From: Ferrithrix thermotolerans DSM 19514
GTDB lineage: Bacteria; Actinomycetota; Acidimicrobiia; Acidimicrobiales; Ilumatobacteraceae
Reading direction: 5' to 3'
Length of the DNA: 32,123 nucleotides
Assembly: GCA_945885515.1 (NCBI GenBank)
Contig: CAMCZA010000005.1
Span: 1 to 32,123 of the forward strand
Every line of letters begins with the position of its first letter. The stretch's first letter is position 1. Below are positions 1-8,136 of the stretch, piece by piece. The position numbers and the translations under genes are program-made. The notes beneath the pieces are model-generated. The model was not told the DNA's origin and ran no database searches. It was given only the letters and a program-made list of their open reading frames with translations.

Positions 1-1016
1 TGCGCGAGTATGCCGGTCGGCCTTCAATTTTAACTGAGTGCCATAATCTCGGTGCTCAATTGGGCATCAGACTGATTCTTAAACGCGAAGATTTGAATCA
101 CACGGGCTCACACAAGATCAACAGTGTTCTCGGACAGGCGTTGCTTGCAAAACGCATGGGAAAGAAGCGAATCATCGCCGAGACCGGTGCAGGTCAGCAC
201 GGCGTTGCATCTGCCACAGCCGCTGCATTGTTGGGTCTTGAATGCAAGGTTTACATGGGCGCGGTTGATGTTGAGCGACAGTCGTTGAATGTGTTTCGAA
301 TGAAACTTCTCGGGTCAGAAGTAGAAGCGGTGAATTCTGGCAGTAGAACTTTGAAGGATGCCGTAAACGAAGCGATGCGTGACTGGGTGGCAACAGTTGA
401 ATCTAGTTACTACGCGATTGGTTCAGTAATGGGTCCACATCCATACCCGTTCATGGTTCGACAATTTCAAAGCGTGATCGGCCAAGAAGCACGACAGCAA
501 TTTAGTGCAATGTGCAATGGGGACGATCCTGATGTTGTTGTGGCTTGTGTTGGTGGTGGATCAAACGCAATGGGTATTTTCTCTGGTTTCATTGACGCGC
601 ACTCACGATTGATTGGCGTTGAGCCTGCTGGTGGTGCGGCAGTCGGTCGCGGAGTGCCTGGAGTCGTTCATGGGATGAAGAGTTACTTGATGCAAGACGA
701 GCATGGACAAGTACAAGAGGCACACTCAATTAGCGCTGGTCTTGACTATCCTGGCGTCGGACCAGAGCATTCGTACCTTTCGTCTGTTGGTCGGGCTGAA
801 TATCCAAGTGTCACGGACGAAGAAGTAATTGCAGGATTTGTATTGCTCGCGCGAAGTGAAGGAATAATTCCTGCACTTGAGTGTGCTCATGCAGTTGCGT
901 GGATTACTAAAGAAGCCCCAAAAATTCAAGGTCAGACTGTCCTAATGAATTTGTCGGGTCGTGGCGATAAAGATGTAGCCCAGATGATGACAATTCTCGG
1001 TGATTCGCTCGGCTAA
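1..1016 (+). CDS. trpB: Tryptophan synthase beta chain, 5'-truncated by the window edge (reading frame open from base 3)
   Basis: Frame from base 3 reads [21 protein letters not shown]...[40 protein letters not shown], with the PLP lysine in HTGSHK; followed directly by trpA. Confidence 0.97.
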   Translation, partial: REYAGRPSILTECHNLGAQLGIRLILKREDLNHTGSHKINSVLGQALLAKRMGKKRIIAETGAGQHGVASATAAALLGLECKVYMGAVDVERQSLNVFRMKLLGSEVEAVNSGSRTLKDAVNEAMRDWVATVESSYYAIGSVMGPHPYPFMVRQFQSVIGQEARQQFSAMCNGDDPDVVVACVGGGSNAMGIFSGFIDAHSRLIGVEPAGGAAVGRGVPGVVHGMKSYLMQDEHGQVQEAHSISAGLDYPGVGPEHSYLSSVGRAEYPSVTDEEVIAGFVLLARSEGIIPALECAHAVAWITKEAPKIQGQTVLMNLSGRGDKDVAQMMTILGDSLG

Positions 1017-1822
1017 TGAGTTCGCAGAATCGTGAATTTGGTGTTCTTGAAACGCACCTTCGCACTTCGCGATTAGCCTCAAGAAAAATTCTAGTTCCGT
1101 ATATTACAGGTGGTCTGACAGGTTGGATCGATGCAATTCGCAGTGCCGCGGCGAATGGTGCCGATGCAGTTGAGATTGGTATTCCGTTTTCTGACCCGGT
1201 GATGGACGGCCCAGTGATTCAACAGGCATCCGAAAAAGCGTTGCGCGACGGGGCAACGCCGACTTCAATTTTTAATGAACTGCGCAATGTTGACGTGCAA
1301 ATTCCGTTAATTGTGATGTGTTATTACAACACAGTTTTTCGAGCCGGGCATGAACGCTTTGCAAATAATCTTTTAGATGCGGGCGTAGTTGCCGCAATCG
1401 TGCCAGATTTGCCCCTAGAAGAGTCAGGCCCGTGGTGCACTGCTGCAGACAAAACAGGCATTGAAACAATTATGTTGGCGGCACCAACGGCACCAGATGC
1501 CCGATTGCCCCGAGTGGTTGCTCGCGCACGGGGCTTTGTCTATGCAGTTGGCTTGCTCGGCGTAACTGGTGAACGCTCGGAGTTGGCGACGACGGCGATT
1601 TCAATGGCGACCAGACTTAAAAGTGTCACCGATGTACCGGTTTTGGTTGGAGTCGGAGTTTCAAATGCAATGCAGGCACAACAGGCATGCGCGGTTGCCG
1701 ATGGGGTTATTCAAGGGGCGTCTGTTGTGCGTCGGCTGTTAGACCAAGGTCCAGATGCAGTTGGGCAGTATGTTGCTGAAGTTCGATCTGCAATAGACCA
1801 GCCGATTGTTGTCGCACGCTAA
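1016..1822 (+). CDS. trpA: Tryptophan synthase alpha chain
   Basis: PYITGG...ADAVEIGIPFSDPVMDGPVIQQASEKAL, typical TrpA motifs; 1-nt overlap with trpB. Confidence 0.96.
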   Translation: MSSQNREFGVLETHLRTSRLASRKILVPYITGGLTGWIDAIRSAAANGADAVEIGIPFSDPVMDGPVIQQASEKALRDGATPTSIFNELRNVDVQIPLIVMCYYNTVFRAGHERFANNLLDAGVVAAIVPDLPLEESGPWCTAADKTGIETIMLAAPTAPDARLPRVVARARGFVYAVGLLGVTGERSELATTAISMATRLKSVTDVPVLVGVGVSNAMQAQQACAVADGVIQGASVVRRLLDQGPDAVGQYVAEVRSAIDQPIVVAR

Positions 1823-1831
1823 ATTTAGAGC

Positions 1832-2284
1832 ATGTTGAAAGTCGGCAATAAGGCGCCATCAATATCTTTGCTTAATCAGTATGGAAAAAAAGTTGCGCTT
1901 AAAGACTTTGCAAAAAAGCGAGTTTTAATTTACTTCTACCCAAAAGCAGATACTCCAGGTTGCACGCAGCAGTCGTGTTTGTTGCGCGATATCCGTAAAG
2001 ACATCGGTAAAACAGCAATTGTTGGTATCAGTCCAGATACATCAGCAAAGCAATTGAAATTTGACGAAAAGTATGATCTTGGGTTCACATTGCTTGCAGA
2101 CACTGACCATGTTGTAGCCAAGGCATATAAGGTTTGGCAAAAGAAGTCGATGTATGGTCGAGAATATATGGGGATCGTTCGTTCGGCTTTCTTAATCGGT
2201 GCAAATGGAAAAATTGAAAAGGTGTGGTACAAAATTTCGCCAAAAGACACGCCATCTAATCTCTTGAAAGCACTTGAAGAATGA
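1832..2284 (+). CDS. bcp: Thioredoxin-dependent peroxiredoxin, Bcp/PrxQ type
   Basis: YFYPKADTPGCTQQSCLLRD peroxidatic/resolving Cys motif, 150 aa. Confidence 0.93.
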   Translation: MLKVGNKAPSISLLNQYGKKVALKDFAKKRVLIYFYPKADTPGCTQQSCLLRDIRKDIGKTAIVGISPDTSAKQLKFDEKYDLGFTLLADTDHVVAKAYKVWQKKSMYGREYMGIVRSAFLIGANGKIEKVWYKISPKDTPSNLLKALEE

Positions 2285-2709
2285 ACGAATTTCCAGCACC
2301 GTCTTCATTGATACCGCATCGGCCGCCGTTCTTGTTTGTCGATCAGATCACTGCGCTGAACCCAGGTCAGAGTGCAAGTGGTTTGTGGCGCCTTACTGGT
2401 GACGAAAGTTTTTTCGCTGGTCATTTTGTCGGGCGACCAACATTGCCTGGGGTTTTGATGTGCGAAGCGATTGCACAAGTTGGCGCAATTGCAATTCTCA
2501 GTGATGAAAAGTTTAAGAGCAAGTTGCCATTATTTGGCGGGATTGATTCTGCTCGCTTTCGCCGACAGGTGATACCAGGCGACACACTCGAAATGTCGAT
2601 CACGCTGACCAAAATGTCTGCTCGCGCAGGAAAAGGCACGGGCGTTGCAACAGTCAACAGCGAAATCGCTTGCCAGTGTGAGCTGTTTTTCGTGGTAGTT
2701 GATTCGTAA
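2281..2709 (+). CDS. fabZ: 3-hydroxyacyl-ACP dehydratase FabZ
   Basis: IPHRPPFLFVDQI...GHFVGRPTLPGVLMCEAIAQ, FabZ hot-dog motifs; overlaps bcp stop. Confidence 0.93.
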   Translation: MNEFPAPSSLIPHRPPFLFVDQITALNPGQSASGLWRLTGDESFFAGHFVGRPTLPGVLMCEAIAQVGAIAILSDEKFKSKLPLFGGIDSARFRRQVIPGDTLEMSITLTKMSARAGKGTGVATVNSEIACQCELFFVVVDS

Positions 2710-2724
2710 TATTAATTTACGAAT
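2702..2724. terminator. 8-bp perfect inverted repeat covering both converging 3' ends (fabZ/fabF); possible weak bidirectional terminator
   Basis: ATTCGTAA-TATTAAT-TTACGAAT; the two stop codons lie within or next to the arms; AT-rich, so weak. Confidence 0.35.
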
Positions 2725-3899
2725 GGCGCAATAATGATTGAACCATTGTGACCACCAAATCCGAAGTTATTTGAAATCGTAGGCCCTGGTTCCCATGCTC
2801 GGGCTTTGCCGATAACAATGTCAACATTCATTTCTGGGTCGACAACAGTTGTATTTGCAGTCGGTGGAATCAATTTATGTTCAAACGAAAGCAATACTGC
2901 CGCGGCTTCGAGTGCTCCTGCGGCACCCAATGGGTGACCAGTAACGCCTTTGATTGATGTCATTGGTGGTTTGTTTGAGCCGAACACTGCTTCAACTGCC
3001 TTTGCTTCGGCTGCATCATTAAGGGGTGTTGATGTGCCATGCGCATTGACTTGCTTGATCTGATCAGCAGATAAACCTGCATCGTCTAACGCCAGTTTCA
3101 TGCATGCGATGGCGCCGACACCACCAGGAGATGGAGCAGTGATGTGATGTGCATCTGCATTACTTCCTGCTCCGAGAATCTCACCGTAAATAGTTGCGCC
3201 ACGTTTTACCGCGAGGTCTAAACGTTCAAGCACAAATACTGCGGCACCTTCGCCAAAAACGAAACCATCGCGAGTGGCGTCAAATGGTTTACTGACCATT
3301 GTTGTTGAGAGTGCTGTCATGTTTACAAAGCCAGCAACGGCGGTAATAGTTGCGGCAGATTCCGCTCCTCCCGAAAGCACTGCATCACATCTGCCCCATG
3401 CAATCTGTCGGGCGGCATAGCCAAGTGCGTGAGTCGCAGCAGCGCATGCAGTGCAGATAGTTTCGGCAGGCCCTTGAAATCCGTGACGCATTGAGATTGC
3501 TGCACCCGAGGCATTTGACATCATCATTGGAACCAGAAATGGTGAGACACGTTCCTTGCCTTTGGCGACCCGTACTTCGACTTGCCCTTCGAGCGTTCGT
3601 AATCCACCAATACCCGTTCCAAAAATGGTGCCGATACGCGAGCGGTCGTAAGGCAAGACGCCAGATTGCTCTAGCGCTTCTTGAGCGGCGGCAATTGCGT
3701 ACTGTTCGCAACGATCAGCGCGACGCATCTCTTTTGGTCCTGCGTAATACGATGTTGCATCCCAGTTTTCAATTTCAACCGTGTGCGAACCACTAAGACT
3801 AGGCCCGAGAAGACCCTTCCAAAAATTTTGTTTTCCGATTCCGCAAGGGGCCACAACGCCATAACCAGTAATTGCTACTCGATGACCGGCGCCTTGCAT
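2712..3899 (-). CDS. fabF: Beta-ketoacyl-ACP synthase II
   Basis: VAITGYGVVAPCGIG..., active-site region TICTACAAATHALGYA, NAHGTSTPLND, KGVTGHPLGAAGALEA. Confidence 0.95.
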   Translation of the reverse strand: MQGAGHRVAITGYGVVAPCGIGKQNFWKGLLGPSLSGSHTVEIENWDATSYYAGPKEMRRADRCEQYAIAAAQEALEQSGVLPYDRSRIGTIFGTGIGGLRTLEGQVEVRVAKGKERVSPFLVPMMMSNASGAAISMRHGFQGPAETICTACAAATHALGYAARQIAWGRCDAVLSGGAESAATITAVAGFVNMTALSTTMVSKPFDATRDGFVFGEGAAVFVLERLDLAVKRGATIYGEILGAGSNADAHHITAPSPGGVGAIACMKLALDDAGLSADQIKQVNAHGTSTPLNDAAEAKAVEAVFGSNKPPMTSIKGVTGHPLGAAGALEAAAVLLSFEHKLIPPTANTTVVDPEMNVDIVIGKARAWEPGPTISNNFGFGGHNGSIIIAPFVN

Positions 3900-3919
3900 A
3901 TTTTCAGGTTGTTAGAAAG

Positions 3920-4159
3920 TTAAGAAACTTTCGAAGTGACGAGATTGAAAGCCTTGCCGACTGTGTCAACACCATCAAGATCACTTTCAGGCACAGAAAT
4001 ACCGAACTCTTCTTCAAGTGCCATTACGAATTCAACAAGATCAAGGCTGTCAGAGCCGAGGTCTTCTTTGAATTTTGCTTCAAGAGTAAGTTTGCTCGCA
4101 TCAACTGCCAAGACATCAATAGCGCATTTTTTAAATCGGTCAAATAGTTGTTGGTCCAT
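3920..4159 (-). CDS. acpP: Acyl carrier protein
   Basis: 79 aa with phosphopantetheine motif EDLGSDSLDLVEFVMALEEEFGI. Confidence 0.95.
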   Translation of the reverse strand: MDQQLFDRFKKCAIDVLAVDASKLTLEAKFKEDLGSDSLDLVEFVMALEEEFGISVPESDLDGVDTVGKAFNLVTSKVS

Positions 4160-4168
4160 ATGGCGAGT

Positions 4169-4873
4169 CTAGTGCCCCATGCCTAAACCACCATCGACTG
4201 GGATGACTGCACCCGTGATGTACGCAGCATCTTGTGATGCAAGAAATCCAACCACGCCTGCTATTTCTTGCGTGGTGGCGGTGCGAGCAAGCGGGACGGC
4301 ATCAATCATTTTTGCGCGTTGTTCATCGGTCAATGCTGCGATCATGTCCGTATCGACAGGCCCAGGCGCAACAACATTGACTGTTATTGAACGCGAGCCG
4401 AGTTCACGCGCCAACGAGCGGGCAAGACCGATCAGGCCAGCCTTCGAGGCTGCGTAATTCGCTTGGCCAGCAGACCCAAGCAAGCCAACCACTGATGACA
4501 TCAAAATAATTCGACCAGATCGAGCGCGCAACATTCCTTGAGTTGCTCGTTTGCAAACTCGGTAAGCGCCATTTAGGTTTGCATCAATCACAGATGTGAA
4601 GTCGTTCTCGCTCATTCGCAGTAGCAACAAATCTTTTGTGATTCCTGCATTGGCAACTAATACCTGTACTGGTCCAAATTTCTCCTCGACGGCAGTGAAT
4701 GCTGCGTCGACTTCTGTCTGCGAAGTTACATTACATTTAACTGCAAAGAAGTCACCGGTTGGTTTGGTTGAATTATAAGTAATTGCAACCTGGTCACCGA
4801 GGCTTGCGAAATGTTTCGCGCAGGCCAGACCGATTCCTTTGGCGCCCCCAGTAATTAATACGACACGACTCAT
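4169..4873 (-). CDS. fabG: 3-oxoacyl-ACP reductase FabG (SDR family); start chosen at the ATGA overlap with fabH rather than the ORF-track start at 4885
   Basis: TGGAKGIGLACA, NAGIT, YAASKAGLIGLARSLARELG, PVDGGLGMGH. Confidence 0.93.
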   Translation of the reverse strand: MSRVVLITGGAKGIGLACAKHFASLGDQVAITYNSTKPTGDFFAVKCNVTSQTEVDAAFTAVEEKFGPVQVLVANAGITKDLLLLRMSENDFTSVIDANLNGAYRVCKRATQGMLRARSGRIILMSSVVGLLGSAGQANYAASKAGLIGLARSLARELGSRSITVNVVAPGPVDTDMIAALTDEQRAKMIDAVPLARTATTQEIAGVVGFLASQDAAYITGAVIPVDGGLGMGH

Positions 4874-5820
4874 GGTTGAGTCCACTTTATTACTGCACTG
4901 GCCGCCGTCATTCCGGCACCGAAGCCGACAAGCAACACAATGTCCCCAGTTTTAAGTCGTTTTTTGTCGGCGGCATCAAATAATGCCAAAGGAATTGATG
5001 CAGAAGAGGTGTTTCCAGTCTCGTCACCCACCCATGCAGCCTTACTCATCGGAATATCCAGCCGCTTGCAAGCCGCTTCGATAATTCTCAAATTTGCTTG
5101 ATGCGGTGCCACGAGGGCGACATCGCTTGTTGTCAAACCCGCGGCCTTCAATGATTTTTGTGCCGAGTCAACCATGATTCGAACTGCACGACGAAAAACT
5201 TCTTTGCCTTCCATATACAACGTGCCACCGATCTCGGCGTAAAGCAAATCTTCTAGTGAACCGTCGGCATCAATATCCCATCCGAGTAGTTGCCCTGGGC
5301 CGTCAACTGCTTCAACAACAGCGGCACCAGAGCCATCGGCAAACAATATGGCTGTGTTGCGATCTGTCCAATCAGTGATTCGCGACAAAGTGTCGGTTCC
5401 GATTACAAGAATCTTTCTCATGCCGATCGCAATCAGCCCGTGCGCCGTTACGAGACCGTAGACAAAACCCGAGCATGCAGCATTCACATCAAACGCTCCG
5501 CAACGAAGACCTAAACCGTTTTGTACTGCCGCGCTTGTTGCAGGCACAGTTCTGTCTGGGGTTGTTGTCGACAAAATCAGTGCATCAATTGTTGCGGGGT
5601 CGATACCCGCCATCTCAATTGCTTTGCGTCCTGATTCAATCGACAGGCTCGCCGTCGTCCCGCCAATGTGTCTTCGCTCAATGCCTGTTCGCTCACGAAT
5701 CCATTCATCAGAGGTTTCCATCGTTTTCGCTAGATCGCTGTTGGAGACGACTTTTTCTGGCAACGCACGACCCCAGCCGGTGATTGCGGCGTTGATTGCC
5801 GTCTTTGGAATTATCGGCAT
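4870..5820 (-). CDS. fabH: Beta-ketoacyl-ACP synthase III
   Basis: SDEWIRERTGIERRHI, FDVNAACSGFVYGL active-site Cys, PHQANLRI, GNTSSASIPLAL. Confidence 0.96.
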   Translation of the reverse strand: MPIIPKTAINAAITGWGRALPEKVVSNSDLAKTMETSDEWIRERTGIERRHIGGTTASLSIESGRKAIEMAGIDPATIDALILSTTTPDRTVPATSAAVQNGLGLRCGAFDVNAACSGFVYGLVTAHGLIAIGMRKILVIGTDTLSRITDWTDRNTAILFADGSGAAVVEAVDGPGQLLGWDIDADGSLEDLLYAEIGGTLYMEGKEVFRRAVRIMVDSAQKSLKAAGLTTSDVALVAPHQANLRIIEAACKRLDIPMSKAAWVGDETGNTSSASIPLALFDAADKKRLKTGDIVLLVGFGAGMTAASAVIKWTQP

Positions 5821-5830
5821 TTATTGAAAC

Positions 5831-7006
5831 CTAAACCGTTCGAAGCCAGGCGATTGGCTGATGTGCAGTGACGCGTTCTCCGTCAACACTGATGAAGTTT
5901 TGCAAGATTCCGTCAAATAGCGATCGCACTTCGTTGCCCCCAACCATACCTAACACGTCACCAACCTTAATTCTTGAACCATCGCCCAGTGACGACAAGG
6001 GGGTAAACACCCCAGCACTCGGGCTGACGACTAGGCGCTCAACAGCAAAAAGGTGTTCTCCTTCGTGAAGTTCGGGCGACGGCATCTTTGCCTCACCGAT
6101 CCACTCAATTAATTTGTCAAGTTCATCTGGCGTCGAGATGCTCAAGGTGCGCGCCGTTGTTAGCGTTCGTTTTGCCATTCCAGTGAGCACGCCACCCGGA
6201 CCAAGTTCGATGAATTTGGTAACTCCATTTTCTGCCATCGTTTGTAAGCATTGCTTCCACTTCACTGGGCTTGACAACTGCGCTGACAGTAAGGTCGACC
6301 ATTCGCTACCGTGATCGTGGGGCTTAGCGTCGACATTTGAAACGATCGGCACATCGCTGTCTCTGGGTTTTGCAAGCGCGATTGCATCTCGCAACCGATC
6401 GCGAGCTCCGCTCATATAAGGGGTATGAAACGCCCCCGAAACTGGCAACGACATCACGCGCTTTGCGCCCAACTGTTTGGCATGATCACTTGCAATTGCT
6501 ACCGCTTCGGGTGATCCAGCAATAACTACTTGACCCGGTGCATTAAAATTTGCAATCCACACATCGCTATCGGCACGACGACAGGCTGTTTCTACATCTT
6601 CATCTTCGAGTCCGAGTACCGCCGACATCACGCCTGGCAAAGATAGCCCGGCTTCGTGCATTGCTGCTGCTCGTTCAACGACAAGTCGTACACCATCGTC
6701 AAAGCCGAGAGCACCGTTTGCGGTTAGGGCTGTATATTCTCCAAGTGAATGCCCAGCACAGAGGCTTGGCTCAACACCAAGACGCTCGACAGCGTCAAGA
6801 ACCATCAGACTTGAAACGAAAGTCGTCAATTGTGCATTGCGCGTATCTTTTAAAGTCTCGGCGTCGGCAGTAAGCAAAAGTTCACCGACATCGCGACCGA
6901 CGATCGCAGAGGCTTCATCAACCAACTCCCAACTTTCGTGGTCAACCCAAGGTTGGCCCATGCCAGGTCTTTGAGAACCCTGTCCCGGAAACGTGAACGC
7001 AAGCAT
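5831..7006 (-). CDS. fabD: Malonyl-CoA:ACP transacylase FabD with an extra C-terminal biotinyl/lipoyl-like (barrel-sandwich hybrid) domain; the ORF-track N-terminal extension (to 7468) is rejected
   Basis: MLAFTFPGQGSQRPGMG start at 7006, GHSLGEYTAL nucleophile motif, GAFHTPYM; about 80 extra C-terminal residues VVSPSAGVFTPL...IKVGDVLGMVGGNEVRSLFDGILQNFISVDGERVTAHQPIAWLR. Confidence 0.93.
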   Translation of the reverse strand: MLAFTFPGQGSQRPGMGQPWVDHESWELVDEASAIVGRDVGELLLTADAETLKDTRNAQLTTFVSSLMVLDAVERLGVEPSLCAGHSLGEYTALTANGALGFDDGVRLVVERAAAMHEAGLSLPGVMSAVLGLEDEDVETACRRADSDVWIANFNAPGQVVIAGSPEAVAIASDHAKQLGAKRVMSLPVSGAFHTPYMSGARDRLRDAIALAKPRDSDVPIVSNVDAKPHDHGSEWSTLLSAQLSSPVKWKQCLQTMAENGVTKFIELGPGGVLTGMAKRTLTTARTLSISTPDELDKLIEWIGEAKMPSPELHEGEHLFAVERLVVSPSAGVFTPLSSLGDGSRIKVGDVLGMVGGNEVRSLFDGILQNFISVDGERVTAHQPIAWLRTV

Positions 7007-7074
7007 TGTCGTCTCTATCGTAGAAGAATTTAAGGCAATCGCAGAGACCGCAACTAGATACGATAGTTGTGCAA

Positions 7075-7157
7075 GCCCGGGTGGCGGAATGGCAGACGCG
7101 ACGGACTCAAAATCCGTTATCTGAAAGGGTGTGTGGGTTCGACTCCCATCCCGGGCA
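7075..7157 (+). tRNA. tRNA-Leu(CAA)
   Basis: Acceptor GCCCGGG/CCCGGGC; anticodon stem-loop ACGGA-CTCAAAA-TCCGT giving CAA; long variable region; T-arm TGGGTTCGACTCCCA; CCA not encoded. Confidence 0.93.
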
Positions 7158-7179
7158 CTTAGCGCTAGGTGTTGATCCA

Positions 7180-7192
7180 TACACTCATATAT
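7180..7192 (+). promoter_or_regulatory. TANNNT -10-like hexamer TACACT, 7 nt before an ATG; candidate leaderless promoter
   Basis: TACACT at 7180-7185, ATG at 7193. Confidence 0.45.
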
Positions 7193-7492
7193 ATGACTGA
7201 AAACAATCTCAGTGATCGCTTTGTCGAGCGTCGTCTCAAACGCGGCACGCAAACGTTGCGTGAATTGAGTGATGATCTGCGAGTCACGAGAGAACAACTT
7301 GATTTTCTGATCGATGAGGCTCAAGAAAAAGAAATCAGGGCGATGTTTGCCGAGACACCGGATGCAGCGCTCGAGCATCATCAGGCTCAGCGACATCTTG
7401 AGGTGATGCAGCGTCACCATGATCACCTTGTAGCCAAGATTGCCGAGCAGAAGGTTCACCAAGATCAACTGCTTGACAAGTTGGGCAACTAA
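7193..7492 (+). CDS. Small predicted coiled-coil protein of unknown function, immediately upstream of an ANTAR response regulator
   Basis: 99 aa MTENNLSDRFVERRLKRGTQTLRELSDDLRVTREQLDFLIDEAQEK..., charged heptad-like; start moved from 7169 to ATG 7193; stop 3 nt before next start. Confidence 0.75.
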   Translation: MTENNLSDRFVERRLKRGTQTLRELSDDLRVTREQLDFLIDEAQEKEIRAMFAETPDAALEHHQAQRHLEVMQRHHDHLVAKIAEQKVHQDQLLDKLGN

Positions 7493-7495
7493 TTC

Positions 7496-8071
7496 GTGGC
7501 AATTCGGATTGTTGTCGCCGAAGATGAAGCGATAATTCGATTAGATCTGCGTGAAACCCTCGAAGAAGAGGGCTACGAGGTTGTTGCAGATTGCGGGCGT
7601 GGAGACGAGGCCGTAAAACTAGTGACTCAGCACAAACCAGATGTCGCCATCTTGGATATAAAGATGCCGGTGATGTCCGGACTTGAAGCGGCCAACCTGA
7701 TTTCTCAGGCCAAGATTTGTCCAGTCGTGATGCTAACCGCGTTCAGCCAGCGAGAAATTGTCGAGCAAGCACGTGATGCAGGTGCTTTGGCATATCTCGT
7801 TAAGCCGTTTCAAAAATCAGATTTAGTTCCGGCAATTGAGTTGGCGATCGCCAGGTTTGCCGAGATGCGGGCTTTGTCGGGCGAGGTTGAGGCACTCGGT
7901 GCCCAACTTGAAATTCGAAAACTCATGGACCGCGCCAAAGGGATACTGATCGATAAACACGCAATGACCGAAAGCGGCGCCTTCACATATATTCAGAAAA
8001 TGGCAATGAGCGAGCGAGTAAAGATGGGCGAGATTGCCGAACGAATTATCTCTGGAGATCTTCGTCCGTAA
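7496..8071 (+). CDS. Response regulator with N-terminal receiver and C-terminal ANTAR RNA-binding domain (PdtaR-like)
   Basis: VVAEDEAIIRLDLRETLEEEGYEVV...DVAILDIKMPVMSG...VKPFQKSDL receiver; LEIRKLMDRAKGILIDKHAMTESGAFTYIQKMAMSERVKMGEIAERII ANTAR. Confidence 0.93.
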   Translation: MAIRIVVAEDEAIIRLDLRETLEEEGYEVVADCGRGDEAVKLVTQHKPDVAILDIKMPVMSGLEAANLISQAKICPVVMLTAFSQREIVEQARDAGALAYLVKPFQKSDLVPAIELAIARFAEMRALSGEVEALGAQLEIRKLMDRAKGILIDKHAMTESGAFTYIQKMAMSERVKMGEIAERIISGDLRP

Positions 8072-8124
8072 ATTTGAATAATTACGCGTGACTGAAAGTG
8101 TCAGGTCGTTGTTGTAAACCCGAC

Positions 8125-8136
8125 TAGTTTCTTGTT
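8125..8136 (+). promoter_or_regulatory. TANNNT -10-like hexamer TAGTTT, 6 nt before polA ATG; candidate leaderless promoter
   Basis: TAGTTT at 8125-8130, ATG at 8137; no Shine-Dalgarno. Confidence 0.5.

Noticed and set aside
1272-1469. Numerous short antisense or out-of-frame ORFs in the track (e.g. 1936-2250 -, 8784-9293 -, 13380-14069 -, 15635-16159 -)
   Set aside because: All are shadows of strongly supported genes, with no recognisable motifs and atypical composition.
7007-7468. N-terminal extension of the fabD ORF (545 aa version)
   Set aside because: It runs antisense through the tRNA-Leu(CAA) and the coiled-coil gene; the canonical FabD start MLAFTFPGQGSQ is at 7006.
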